Part shown: one piece after another, positions 1-7,420 of the stretch | Layout: the number at the start of each line of letters is the position of its first letter | Numbering within the stretch: the stretch's first letter is position 1 | Source: CAADGY01 sp900696665 | GTDB taxonomy: Bacteria > Acidobacteriota > Terriglobia > Bryobacterales > Bryobacteraceae | NCBI GenBank assembly: GCA_035063885.1 | Contig: JAPSFM010000002.1 | Span: forward strand, 62,001 to 126,000 | Direction of reading: 5' to 3' | Length of the DNA stretch: 64,000 nucleotides | The notes under the pieces: generated by a model | Databases searched by the model: none | What the model was told of the DNA's origin: nothing | Seen by the model: the letters and a program-made list of their open reading frames with translations, nothing else | Made by a program: the position numbers and the translations under genes

Positions 1-2
1 TT

Positions 3-608
3 GAAAAATACATCGCTGAGCTCGACCTCTGCGCCGATTTCGGCATACCGGTGATTGTCGGCGGCGGACCCTGGCACTTCCAAAAATGGCCGAACCTTCC
101 TAAGCGCGACCGGGACTGGCAAAAGGAAGTCGCAGCTTTCTACAACGATCTGGAAAAAGCGGTACGCCATGCCGGATCGGTGAAAGTAACCATTACACTG
201 AAGCCCCACACCGGTATTACCGCGCGGGCGAAGGAATGCATGGAAGTCGTCAAAAGGCTGCCCTCCGAATGGCTCAAGATCTGTTGGGATGCGGGGAATG
301 TCTCGTTCTACGAAGGCATCTACCCCGATCCCGATCTTCCGGATCTTGCGCCGCATGTCAAGGCGGTGTGCATCAAAGACCACCAGGGCGGCCGGGCCGA
401 AGGCAATTTCCCCGTACCGGGTAAAGGGCAGATCGATCACGACATGATGTTCCGTACACTGTTCGGCGCGGGCTTCAGCGGCCCCATGGGCGTCGAAAAA
501 GTGGAAGGTCGCGACAATGTGATGAAGATGCCCGCCGCCCAGATCGACGAGCGCGTGGCGCAGGCGTACAGCTTTCTGACTTCTGCAATCGAAAGGGCGT
601 CGTCCTGA
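3..608 (+). CDS. Sugar phosphate isomerase/epimerase-like protein (5' truncated by window edge)
   Basis: The reading frame is open from base 3, so the true start lies upstream of the window and only the C-terminal two thirds or so is present. It looks like a xylose-isomerase-like TIM barrel. Likely metal-site elements are KPHTG, CWDAGN, KDHQG and a late Glu in MGVEKVEG, in the order typical of AP-endonuclease-2-superfamily sugar isomerases and epimerases. Such enzymes interconvert keto-sugars or inositol derivatives in the cytoplasm, and the substrate cannot be read from sequence. No signal peptide can be assessed. The next gene is convergent, so the upstream operon partners are outside the window. 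Family call is good; specific function unknown. Confidence 0.75.
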   Translation, partial: EKYIAELDLCADFGIPVIVGGGPWHFQKWPNLPKRDRDWQKEVAAFYNDLEKAVRHAGSVKVTITLKPHTGITARAKECMEVVKRLPSEWLKICWDAGNVSFYEGIYPDPDLPDLAPHVKAVCIKDHQGGRAEGNFPVPGKGQIDHDMMFRTLFGAGFSGPMGVEKVEGRDNVMKMPAAQIDERVAQAYSFLTSAIERASS

Positions 609-615
609 TGCAGCG

Positions 616-1806
616 CTACGCCCGCGGCTCCACCGGGGTTCCATCTTCGATCGTCTCATCCGGGTAGGCGATCACCCGCTCTCCAGGCTGGAGCCCGCTA
701 GTGATCTCAGTTCTCAACCCCGAACGGTGACCCAGTTCCACCAGCCGCCGGCGCGCGCTGCCTCCATCGACAACAAATACCGCCCACCCGTCGCCATACC
801 GGAACAGCGAGCTGGTTGGCACTTGCAGAACATCCTGGCCCTGCCAGAGAATAAAGCTCGCCTCCACACGGTAGCCAGCGCCCAGCCCGCTCCAGACCGT
901 CTCGGGAGAGGTAAGGATGGCAATGACCGGAACACGTTGCTCCTCTACTCCAAGCGCGGATATCTTTGTGAAGCCTGAAGGTTCGATCCGCTGCACAACA
1001 CCCTCGAGCGAACCATCCCCACCCCACCGCGTGAATACGACGGACGTTCCCGGCTTAATCCGGACCGCGTCGGGCGAAAGCACTTCGATTTCCACCTCGA
1101 TCGCTCTGGCATTGCCGATCTCCAGCAGCGGTTCTCCCACCGAAATCGCTCCCGCGCTTTCGCGAAGCAACTTCAGCACACGGCCGGCGACAGGCGCGCG
1201 CACTTCCACGATGCCGGTGGCTTGGGGTGTGCCGGTGAACTCCGTGACCGCTGCACGGGCTCGCCGAAGCTCCGATTGTGCAGCCTCCATCGCATGCTGT
1301 GCTTCGGCCAACGCCGCCGCCGCGCGCTGCTGTTCGGAAACGGTCTGTTCCAGCCGCGAACGGGCGATATCGCCTGTCCGAACCAGGTCATTCACCCTTT
1401 TCAGTTCCGCGGACCAGTACTCCGCATTCGCCGTGGCCGCGCGGATCCGTTGCTCGGCTGCCTGGACCTGGGCCCCGGCAACGGCAACAGCCGCCCGCCC
1501 TTCCGCCAGGCTCCGCATGTCGAGCGGAACCGGCCGCGAGGGTTCAATAGTTGCGACTACCTGCCCTTGCTTCACCGGATCGCCGGCGTCGAAATCAAGG
1601 CGTCTGTTGTATCCGGTCACGGGCGCGTAGATAACGTAACGCTCCTTGACTCGCGTTTTGCCTTCCTCTTCCACGGTCACGGTGAGCGGACCGCGAACCA
1701 CTTCCGCCATTTCAATAGGAACCGGCTGTGGCCGCAGCGCATACACGATCGCCGCCACGATGCCGGCGGCGATCGACAGGATAACGGTCCACCTGCGCCA
1801 GTGCAC
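616..1806 (-). CDS. Periplasmic adaptor (HlyD/membrane-fusion protein) of an ABC exporter
   Basis: A 396-residue protein with one N-terminal membrane anchor (about residues 8-24). A beta-barrel/lipoyl half follows, then an Ala/Glu/Arg-rich coiled coil (about 95-190), the second lipoyl half (around APVAGRVLKLL) and a C-terminal barrel. This is the membrane-fusion-protein layout linking an inner-membrane pump to an outer-membrane channel. It is the last gene of a three-gene minus-strand set: ATPase (4174-4887), permease (1810-4170), adaptor, with gaps of about 3 bases, so one operon is very likely. The partner permease points to a MacAB/DevBCA-like exporter rather than an RND pump. Substrate unknown. 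No outer-membrane factor is encoded in the window. Confidence 0.88.
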   Translation of the reverse strand: MHWRRWTVILSIAAGIVAAIVYALRPQPVPIEMAEVVRGPLTVTVEEEGKTRVKERYVIYAPVTGYNRRLDFDAGDPVKQGQVVATIEPSRPVPLDMRSLAEGRAAVAVAGAQVQAAEQRIRAATANAEYWSAELKRVNDLVRTGDIARSRLEQTVSEQQRAAAALAEAQHAMEAAQSELRRARAAVTEFTGTPQATGIVEVRAPVAGRVLKLLRESAGAISVGEPLLEIGNARAIEVEIEVLSPDAVRIKPGTSVVFTRWGGDGSLEGVVQRIEPSGFTKISALGVEEQRVPVIAILTSPETVWSGLGAGYRVEASFILWQGQDVLQVPTSSLFRYGDGWAVFVVDGGSARRRLVELGHRSGLRTEITSGLQPGERVIAYPDETIEDGTPVEPRA

Positions 1807-1809
1807 GCG

Positions 1810-4170
1810 CTACTCCCGCACCTTCAGCACTTCCACCAGATCGAGCTTATAGATCTTTCGCAAGATCCCCGCACCCGAAATTAACGCTGATGCCAACACG
1901 ACGATGGCGGCGAACGCATACGTGCTGGGATCGACGATCACCGGAACGCGGAACAGATCGGTCTGTACATTGCTGATCATAAATGCTCCAAGACCCCTTC
2001 CCATAAAGAATCCGATCGGAATTGCCGCAACCGTCAATACCGCAAGCTCACCGAGCAGAATGTAGGCTACCTCGAAACGTGTGAAACCCAGCACCCGCAG
2101 GCTTGCCAGTTCACGGCTACGCTCCGAAAATCCTATGCGCGCGCTGTTATACACGACGCCAAATGCAATGCTGGCCGCCAGCAGGGTATTGAAGAACGCA
2201 AACGTGAGCGCCTGCTTCGCCATGGTTTCATAGAAATTCCGCAGCGCGTTCGCCCGTACGCCCGCGCCGGCCACACGTGGCATCTCACGCAATTCGGCGT
2301 AGATCTCCTTGTCGTGTTCCGAATCGGTTTCCATATAGGCTCCTGAGATGGAGGGCGCCTCACCCATCGCGCAGTTCAATGCCTCCAGTTCCATGTACGC
2401 TCCAACGCCCACGAATTCCTTTGCGACGGCCACAAGAGGAAGCCGGAGCACCCGACGTTCGCCTTCGAGAGTTTCCACCGTCAGCGTATCGCCGGGCCTC
2501 ACATGCAGAATGCCGGCGAGATAGTCAGTCAGAAGCAGGCCGTGCTCCTGTACAGGAGCCGGCTTCAACTCGCTGTCCAGCACTCTGCGCAAAACCGCAC
2601 CGTGTGGCAATCCCTGTATCGACGTGCGATAGCTTCGCTGTTCAAACCGCAGACGTACCGGAACAGAACGAAAGGGCTCGGCATATCGTACACCGGGCAT
2701 CGCTTTGAGCGAAGAAATTGCCTTGGCGGACGCCGGTTCGTTGAAAATAACGTTGAGATCGTCATGCTGCGCAAACTGAAACTGAATGCGGACAATGTAA
2801 TCCACGGAATCGCTGAACAGCGTGCCGACGACCAGGATGGCGCAGGCTGCCGCCACACCGAGAATGGAGAGCACAGACTTGAGAGGCCGGCGCTCCAGGT
2901 TTCGCACGATCATCCGTGTCGGCTGTGAGACCGAGCGCGCCAGCGGCAGCGACTCAAGGAAACTGCGCCGGTAGCGTGGGGGAACCGGAGGCTGCATTGC
3001 TACCGCCGGCGGCAGCGACGCCGCCCGGTAGACCGCATGAAGCGTCCCCAATCCAGCGGCTACGCCACTGATCAGCGCCGCCACGAAAATCATGTCCGGG
3101 CGCAAATGGAACAGCAGAAATGGAAAGCGGTAATACTCCATATACAGACTGCCCAGAGCTTGTCCCAGCCACGCTCCCAAAGCGATTCCTCCGGCGATGC
3201 CCGCCGCAATAATCATTGCCACCAGCGCCAGGTAATGCAGTACAAGATCGGTTGTCGCATATCCGAAAGCCTTCAACACGCCCATCTGTTCACGCTGTGT
3301 GGCGATCACCCGCGTAATCACGATATTCAACAGAAACGCTGCGACACCGTAAAAGATTGCCGGGAAAATGACGGCCATCTGGCGGAGCTGGTCGAACTCA
3401 CTGGATAAATATTTGTTCGATAACTGGTCTTCGCGTCCATATGCGCCAAGGCCGCCGTAGCGGGCGAGAATCTCATCCATGCGGTCGATGATCTCTTTGA
3501 TGTTTGCGCTTCGCTCGATAGAAAATGTGACGTCGTTGAAAGCGCCTTCCATATCGTAGGCGGCTGCGAGGGCGTCTTCGGGCATCCACAGGATGCCAAA
3601 GGTTTTGAAGTCCGGAATCAGGGCACCCGGCTGCACCTGGTATATGAACTCCGGGGAGAACGCGATGCCGGTAATCTCCAATCTGCGCCGCCGCCCGTTG
3701 ATGGTGGCGTAGAAATGAGTGCCCGCCCGAAATTGGTGCGCGCTTGCGAAGCTGTCGCTTACCAGCACCTCGTTGTCGCGGGATGGGTCCGGCATTCTGC
3801 CGCTTCGAAGATAGATGGCATTCAACAACGGGCCGCTTTCCGGTATGGAAACAATTTGCGCGCTGACAGGTTCGTCGAAATTGTCGATCGTGAGATTCGC
3901 CGCGGCGAGCACGCGGGTCTCCAGCATCTGGATGCCGGGGATTTCCCGAAGACGGGCCGCTACACTCCTGGGCGCCCGCTTTAGCGGCGCGAATCCATCC
4001 GCGAAACGGTACTCACGATAGTAGGCGGCGAGGGTGGATTCGAGCGCGTCGAGAGTGCTCACCGACATGATGTAGGTTGCGGCGCCGCTCGCCACCACCA
4101 GCGCGATAGCGAGCGCCTGCCCGCGCATTCCCACGAGATCACGGAGGATCTTCCGGTTAATCGCTCTCAT
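1810..4170 (-). CDS. ABC transporter permease with two FtsX-like domains
   Basis: A 786-residue inner-membrane protein. It has a TM helix near residues 16-38, a large extracytoplasmic domain, a first three-helix FtsX block (about 265-400), a second N-terminal-type helix (about 425-445), a second extracytoplasmic domain and a C-terminal FtsX block (about 655-780). The motif around ATQREQMGVLKAFGY and its counterpart around SERSRELASLRVLGF are the conserved FtsX coupling-loop regions, so the protein is an internal duplication that can act as both permease halves. It lies between its ATPase (3-base gap) and the adaptor. Similar permeases serve lipoprotein, peptide or glycolipid export; the cargo here is not evident. 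Confidence 0.88.
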   Translation of the reverse strand: MRAINRKILRDLVGMRGQALAIALVVASGAATYIMSVSTLDALESTLAAYYREYRFADGFAPLKRAPRSVAARLREIPGIQMLETRVLAAANLTIDNFDEPVSAQIVSIPESGPLLNAIYLRSGRMPDPSRDNEVLVSDSFASAHQFRAGTHFYATINGRRRRLEITGIAFSPEFIYQVQPGALIPDFKTFGILWMPEDALAAAYDMEGAFNDVTFSIERSANIKEIIDRMDEILARYGGLGAYGREDQLSNKYLSSEFDQLRQMAVIFPAIFYGVAAFLLNIVITRVIATQREQMGVLKAFGYATTDLVLHYLALVAMIIAAGIAGGIALGAWLGQALGSLYMEYYRFPFLLFHLRPDMIFVAALISGVAAGLGTLHAVYRAASLPPAVAMQPPVPPRYRRSFLESLPLARSVSQPTRMIVRNLERRPLKSVLSILGVAAACAILVVGTLFSDSVDYIVRIQFQFAQHDDLNVIFNEPASAKAISSLKAMPGVRYAEPFRSVPVRLRFEQRSYRTSIQGLPHGAVLRRVLDSELKPAPVQEHGLLLTDYLAGILHVRPGDTLTVETLEGERRVLRLPLVAVAKEFVGVGAYMELEALNCAMGEAPSISGAYMETDSEHDKEIYAELREMPRVAGAGVRANALRNFYETMAKQALTFAFFNTLLAASIAFGVVYNSARIGFSERSRELASLRVLGFTRFEVAYILLGELAVLTVAAIPIGFFMGRGLGAFMISNVQTDLFRVPVIVDPSTYAFAAIVVLASALISGAGILRKIYKLDLVEVLKVRE

Positions 4171-4173
4171 GCG

Positions 4174-4887
4174 TCACCAGTGGAGATCGCGCGGCTCCTT
4201 CTTGTCCCGATTTTGCTCTGTGCGTACAATGTGCCCATCGCTCAGATAAATCACCCGGTCGGCAATTGAGGCAATGTCGGCATTGTGCGTGATGATGGCG
4301 GTGGTGGTGCCCATCTGTCGATTCACGCGCATCAGAGCCTCCAACACAACAATTCCGGTTTCGGAATCGAGCGCTCCGGTAGGCTCGTCGCACAATAGCA
4401 CCGCGGGACGTTTCGCAATCGCCCTTGCGATGGCGACGCGCTGCTGCTGCCCGCCGGACAGTTGGGACGGAAAATGGTCCATGCGATCCCCCAAACCCAC
4501 CAGTTCGAGAGCATCTTCCGGCCGCATGGGGTCAAGCGCAATCTCGGTCACAACCGAAACATTTTCCCGCGCAGTGAGACTGGGAATCAGGTTATAGAAC
4601 TGGAAGACAAAACCGACGTAATGGCGCCGGTAGTTCGTCAGGTCACGCTCGGATGCCCGTGACAGGTCGCGTCCCTCGTAAGTAACCTCACCGGAGGTGA
4701 CGCGATCGAGACCGCCCAGTATATTCAACAGCGTAGACTTGCCGCTGCCCGACGGCCCGAGGAGCACGGTAAATTCGGCGGCATATAATTCCAGATCCAC
4801 CCCGCGCAACGCGTGCACCTCCACATCGCCCATGTGGTAGACCTTCGTAATGCCTGTTGCCGAAAAAACGCGGCGCGGTTCTGCCAT
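4174..4887 (-). CDS. ABC transporter ATP-binding protein (LolD/MacB-like)
   Basis: A 237-residue cytoplasmic nucleotide-binding subunit. Walker A is GPSGSGKST (residues 44-52), the signature is LSGGQQQRVAIARA (about 142-155) and Walker B with D-loop is LLCDEPTGALD (about 163-173), followed by the switch His in ITHN. The sequence after Walker A (LLNILGGLDRVTSGEV) is characteristic of the LolD/MacB/FtsE branch that partners FtsX-type permeases, which agrees with the next gene. It is the first gene of the ATPase-permease-adaptor operon. The 76-base gap to the redoxin gene upstream on the same strand leaves room for its own promoter. Confidence 0.92.
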   Translation of the reverse strand: MAEPRRVFSATGITKVYHMGDVEVHALRGVDLELYAAEFTVLLGPSGSGKSTLLNILGGLDRVTSGEVTYEGRDLSRASERDLTNYRRHYVGFVFQFYNLIPSLTARENVSVVTEIALDPMRPEDALELVGLGDRMDHFPSQLSGGQQQRVAIARAIAKRPAVLLCDEPTGALDSETGIVVLEALMRVNRQMGTTTAIITHNADIASIADRVIYLSDGHIVRTEQNRDKKEPRDLHW

Positions 4888-4963
4888 GAGTGGACCCGGA
4901 CATGTCTCGCTTACCGCATAAAAATTGATCTCTGATCGCGGGCCTGCAGCAGAATTCGCGTAT

Positions 4964-5518
4964 CTATTTTCGCTTGCTGCTGACCGGACGTACGGCGCCC
5001 GCGCGCTCCTTCAACAACTCCTCGATGCGGGTTCGCAGTACCCGCTCGTCGAAGAATTTGTCGCTGCCATCGGCCGGTGATTGATAGCGGATGTTGCCGT
5101 TCCGGTCGATAAGAACCATTTGCGGCACCACCAGACGCAGGTTGTCGGGAACCCCCAGGTATTGCAATACAGTCTCGCGCGGACTGGCTCCCACCGGAAA
5201 ATCCGCTCCGGTCATACTCACAAATTCAGGCACCAGCATGCCTGCCATCGGATTGAAAGCCACGATCAGCGGTTGAAACCCCTTCGCCCCATAGTCTTTC
5301 TTGAACTGAGACAGCAAACGAGCCGAATGCTGGCAATGGGGACAGGTGGTAAAAGCAAACTCGAGAGCGACCACATCTCCACGGTACTGGCTCAGCAAAT
5401 ACTGCCTTCCGCCAGGTGGCAGTATTGCGAATTCCGGAGATTTCCTGGGAACATCCGCACCAAACGCTGTTCCACTCACCTGCAACACAACGAATGCCAA
5501 CAACAGAAATACTCGCAT
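4964..5518 (-). CDS. Secreted TlpA/redoxin-fold protein with CPHC active site (copy 2 of a tandem pair)
   Basis: A 184-residue protein with a cleavable-looking signal peptide (about residues 1-20, ending TAFGA). The AhpC/TlpA-type thioredoxin fold carries CPHC at residues 59-62, in FTTCPHCQHSARLL. Proteins of this kind catalyse thiol-disulfide exchange outside the cytoplasm. The CPHC dipeptide is typical of oxidising DsbA, whereas TlpA/ResA reductants usually have CxPC. It is paralogous to the next gene upstream on the same strand (5523-6080): cysteine positions match exactly, SQYRG and ALEF are shared, and the gap is 4 bases. The pair probably arose by tandem duplication and is probably co-transcribed. 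Oxidase versus reductase role is unresolved. Confidence 0.8.
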   Translation of the reverse strand: MRVFLLLAFVVLQVSGTAFGADVPRKSPEFAILPPGGRQYLLSQYRGDVVALEFAFTTCPHCQHSARLLSQFKKDYGAKGFQPLIVAFNPMAGMLVPEFVSMTGADFPVGASPRETVLQYLGVPDNLRLVVPQMVLIDRNGNIRYQSPADGSDKFFDERVLRTRIEELLKERAGAVRPVSSKRK

Positions 5519-5522
5519 CGCC

Positions 5523-6080
5523 TCAGGAGCCTTTCTTTCGTTGAGATCGTGTGCTCTTTCCAGAGCTATTCAGAAGATTTGTTATCTGCTCGCGAACGTT
5601 CTTTTCCTCGTTCCTGAAGAAATCGTCGGTGCCGGCAAACTGCGCCTGGATGTTGCCGTTCCGGTCGATGAAGACAAGCTGGGGCATCATGAGACTCATC
5701 ATCACCGGGTGTTGCAAGAAGCCGACAACCGCATCCCGGTTCGTGCTGAAGCCCACCGGATACGTCAGCCCGTACTGCTGTATATACTGGCGGACGAGCG
5801 CGCCGGAAGGATCGTTGATAGCAACGCCCAACGCCTGAAAGCCTCGCGGTCCATACTCCTTCTGGAGTCTTTCCATCAGCACCGATGTCTGCTGGCAGTG
5901 CGGGCAAGTGGTCAACAAAAATTCGAGAGCCACCACCTTCCCTCTATACTGGCTCAACGATGCATCCTGGCCATTAGGCATTTTGAATTTGAAGTCAGGA
6001 GCCGGGCGTGGCAGATCCGCGGCAAGGACAGGAAACAGGAGCGAGCTGACGACACCCAGAACTGTCAAAGGCTTGAGCAC
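5523..6080 (-). CDS. Secreted TlpA/redoxin-fold protein with CPHC active site (copy 1 of a tandem pair)
   Basis: A 185-residue protein with a signal peptide (ending near VLAADLP) and a redoxin domain with CPHC at residues 59-62, in LLTTCPHCQQTSVLM. The later segment PVGFSTNRDAV followed by MPQLVFIDRNGNIQ is the usual redoxin strand with a cis-Pro-like Pro before the helix. It ends 4 bases before its paralog at 4964-5518, and both use the same catalytic dipeptide. The C-terminus is a basic Ser/Arg/Lys-rich tail. It probably acts on extracytoplasmic thiols together with its neighbour. The secreted metallopeptidase just upstream on the same strand might be a client, but that is only inference. 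Confidence 0.8.
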   Translation of the reverse strand: MLKPLTVLGVVSSLLFPVLAADLPRPAPDFKFKMPNGQDASLSQYRGKVVALEFLLTTCPHCQQTSVLMERLQKEYGPRGFQALGVAINDPSGALVRQYIQQYGLTYPVGFSTNRDAVVGFLQHPVMMSLMMPQLVFIDRNGNIQAQFAGTDDFFRNEEKNVREQITNLLNSSGKSTRSQRKKGS

Positions 6081-6102
6081 TAAGCAAATCTCCTCTATGT
6101 TC

Positions 6103-7350
6103 TTACTTTATCGCAGACGGTAGACCTTCCAGGCTGGTTACCATTTTCCCAATCAGCTCTACACGGAAGTGGCCGCCGTCACCCTCGCCAGCCACCGCGG
6201 CTTCCGATTCTTCCGTGGGATGAAAAGTCTTCCACTTCGCTGCGAGAATCCGTCGATAGAGCTCGAAGTAGCGGCGGGCATCACTCGTCTCGTTCCATTC
6301 CACGGCATACGCGAGTACGACTTCCTTGGTCTTCCTGTGCTCGAACAATTCGAAACTTCCTCCACGCCACCGCTCCGCCAGCCTGGCGGCATCTTCGCCG
6401 ATGTACTGCCGCAGCAGGATTTCATGATCGAGTTCGCCGACGGAACCCTCCGTCAAGCTGCGGTACGACGCTGCCTTCGGTAATTCCGGCGGGCGGGGCC
6501 TGGTGGGCAGAATGGCATCGAAGTATTTCTGCGGATGAAGAATCTGCTGCGTGGTAACGGGAGGGTTCTTGAATACGCGGCGAAAGCCTTCGAAGCCGAA
6601 CTTTTCTAGCACGGCATTCTGAAACCGCATGCCGGCCGTGTAGGGGAACAAGAGCGTTTCGCGAATGTAGAGCGGAGCGCTCTTCAGGACAGGAAACTGG
6701 CCGGCCGCATCATCCGCGGAACGGCTCATCCTCTCCAACAGCGCGGGCGATGTCTTGAGCGACTGCCCCGACATGCGCGCCAGGTACTCGCCGGTGAGCC
6801 ATGACGCCTGCCCTTCCATGACGGCCACATGCGCAAGAGAGTCATCATCGCTCGACTCCCCTCGTTTAATGAACTTCGCGAGACGGAAATTCTGGTCCGC
6901 TAGAGCATGGGCCAGTTCGTGCACAAGGGCGATCTGATCGAGCGCACCTGATGCGGATTCGAGCACGAATAACTTCCGCGCGCGGAAATCGTAGAAAGCC
7001 GCCGCCTGTTCGGTCAACAGATCGACCGTGCTCTCCTTGAGATCGTAATCCGGCGGAACGAAGCCGAATTTTTTCAGCGCCAACTCATCAGCGCGAATCT
7101 CCTCCGGCTTCACCTCCTCCTGAATTTTTCTTTCGAGATAACGCCTCAGTTCAGGCCGCGTGATGGTGTCATAGCGCACCCTGGCAGGCGCATCGAGACC
7201 GCTGATCTCTTCCAACTCCGCCATGATGGCCGAGATCTCGCCGAAGAAACGCCTTTTCTCGGCCTGGTTTCCCGGAGCCGGCACAGCTCTTGCGGTGCAT
7301 GCGAACACCAGTACCGCAATAGTACAGATTTGTTTTCGGTTTAGACCCAC
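6103..7350 (-). CDS. Secreted zinc metallopeptidase-like protein (HELAH gluzincin)
   Basis: About 415 residues if started at the GTG at 7348-7350, chosen because it begins right before a signal peptide (KQICTIAVLVFACTARA). The frame also stays open to an ATG at 7434, but that would overlap the divergent gene. HELAH (about residues 144-148) followed by VMEGQAS, with Glu at about 179, gives the HEXXH...E zinc triad of gluzincin peptidases, so the site looks intact. The region between holds the helix LVHELAHALADQNF seen in many secreted acidobacterial hypothetical peptidases. Substrate unknown. It shares a promoter region with the divergent gene at 7421. Confidence 0.68.
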   Translation of the reverse strand: MGLNRKQICTIAVLVFACTARAVPAPGNQAEKRRFFGEISAIMAELEEISGLDAPARVRYDTITRPELRRYLERKIQEEVKPEEIRADELALKKFGFVPPDYDLKESTVDLLTEQAAAFYDFRARKLFVLESASGALDQIALVHELAHALADQNFRLAKFIKRGESSDDDSLAHVAVMEGQASWLTGEYLARMSGQSLKTSPALLERMSRSADDAAGQFPVLKSAPLYIRETLLFPYTAGMRFQNAVLEKFGFEGFRRVFKNPPVTTQQILHPQKYFDAILPTRPRPPELPKAASYRSLTEGSVGELDHEILLRQYIGEDAARLAERWRGGSFELFEHRKTKEVVLAYAVEWNETSDARRYFELYRRILAAKWKTFHPTEESEAAVAGEGDGGHFRVELIGKMVTSLEGLPSAIK

Positions 7351-7420
7351 TTGCTTTAGAGTATAAACCGGGGTGTTGAACCAGCCGCGTGCGGCAAACC
7401 GCGCGCACGTGAAAGGACGT

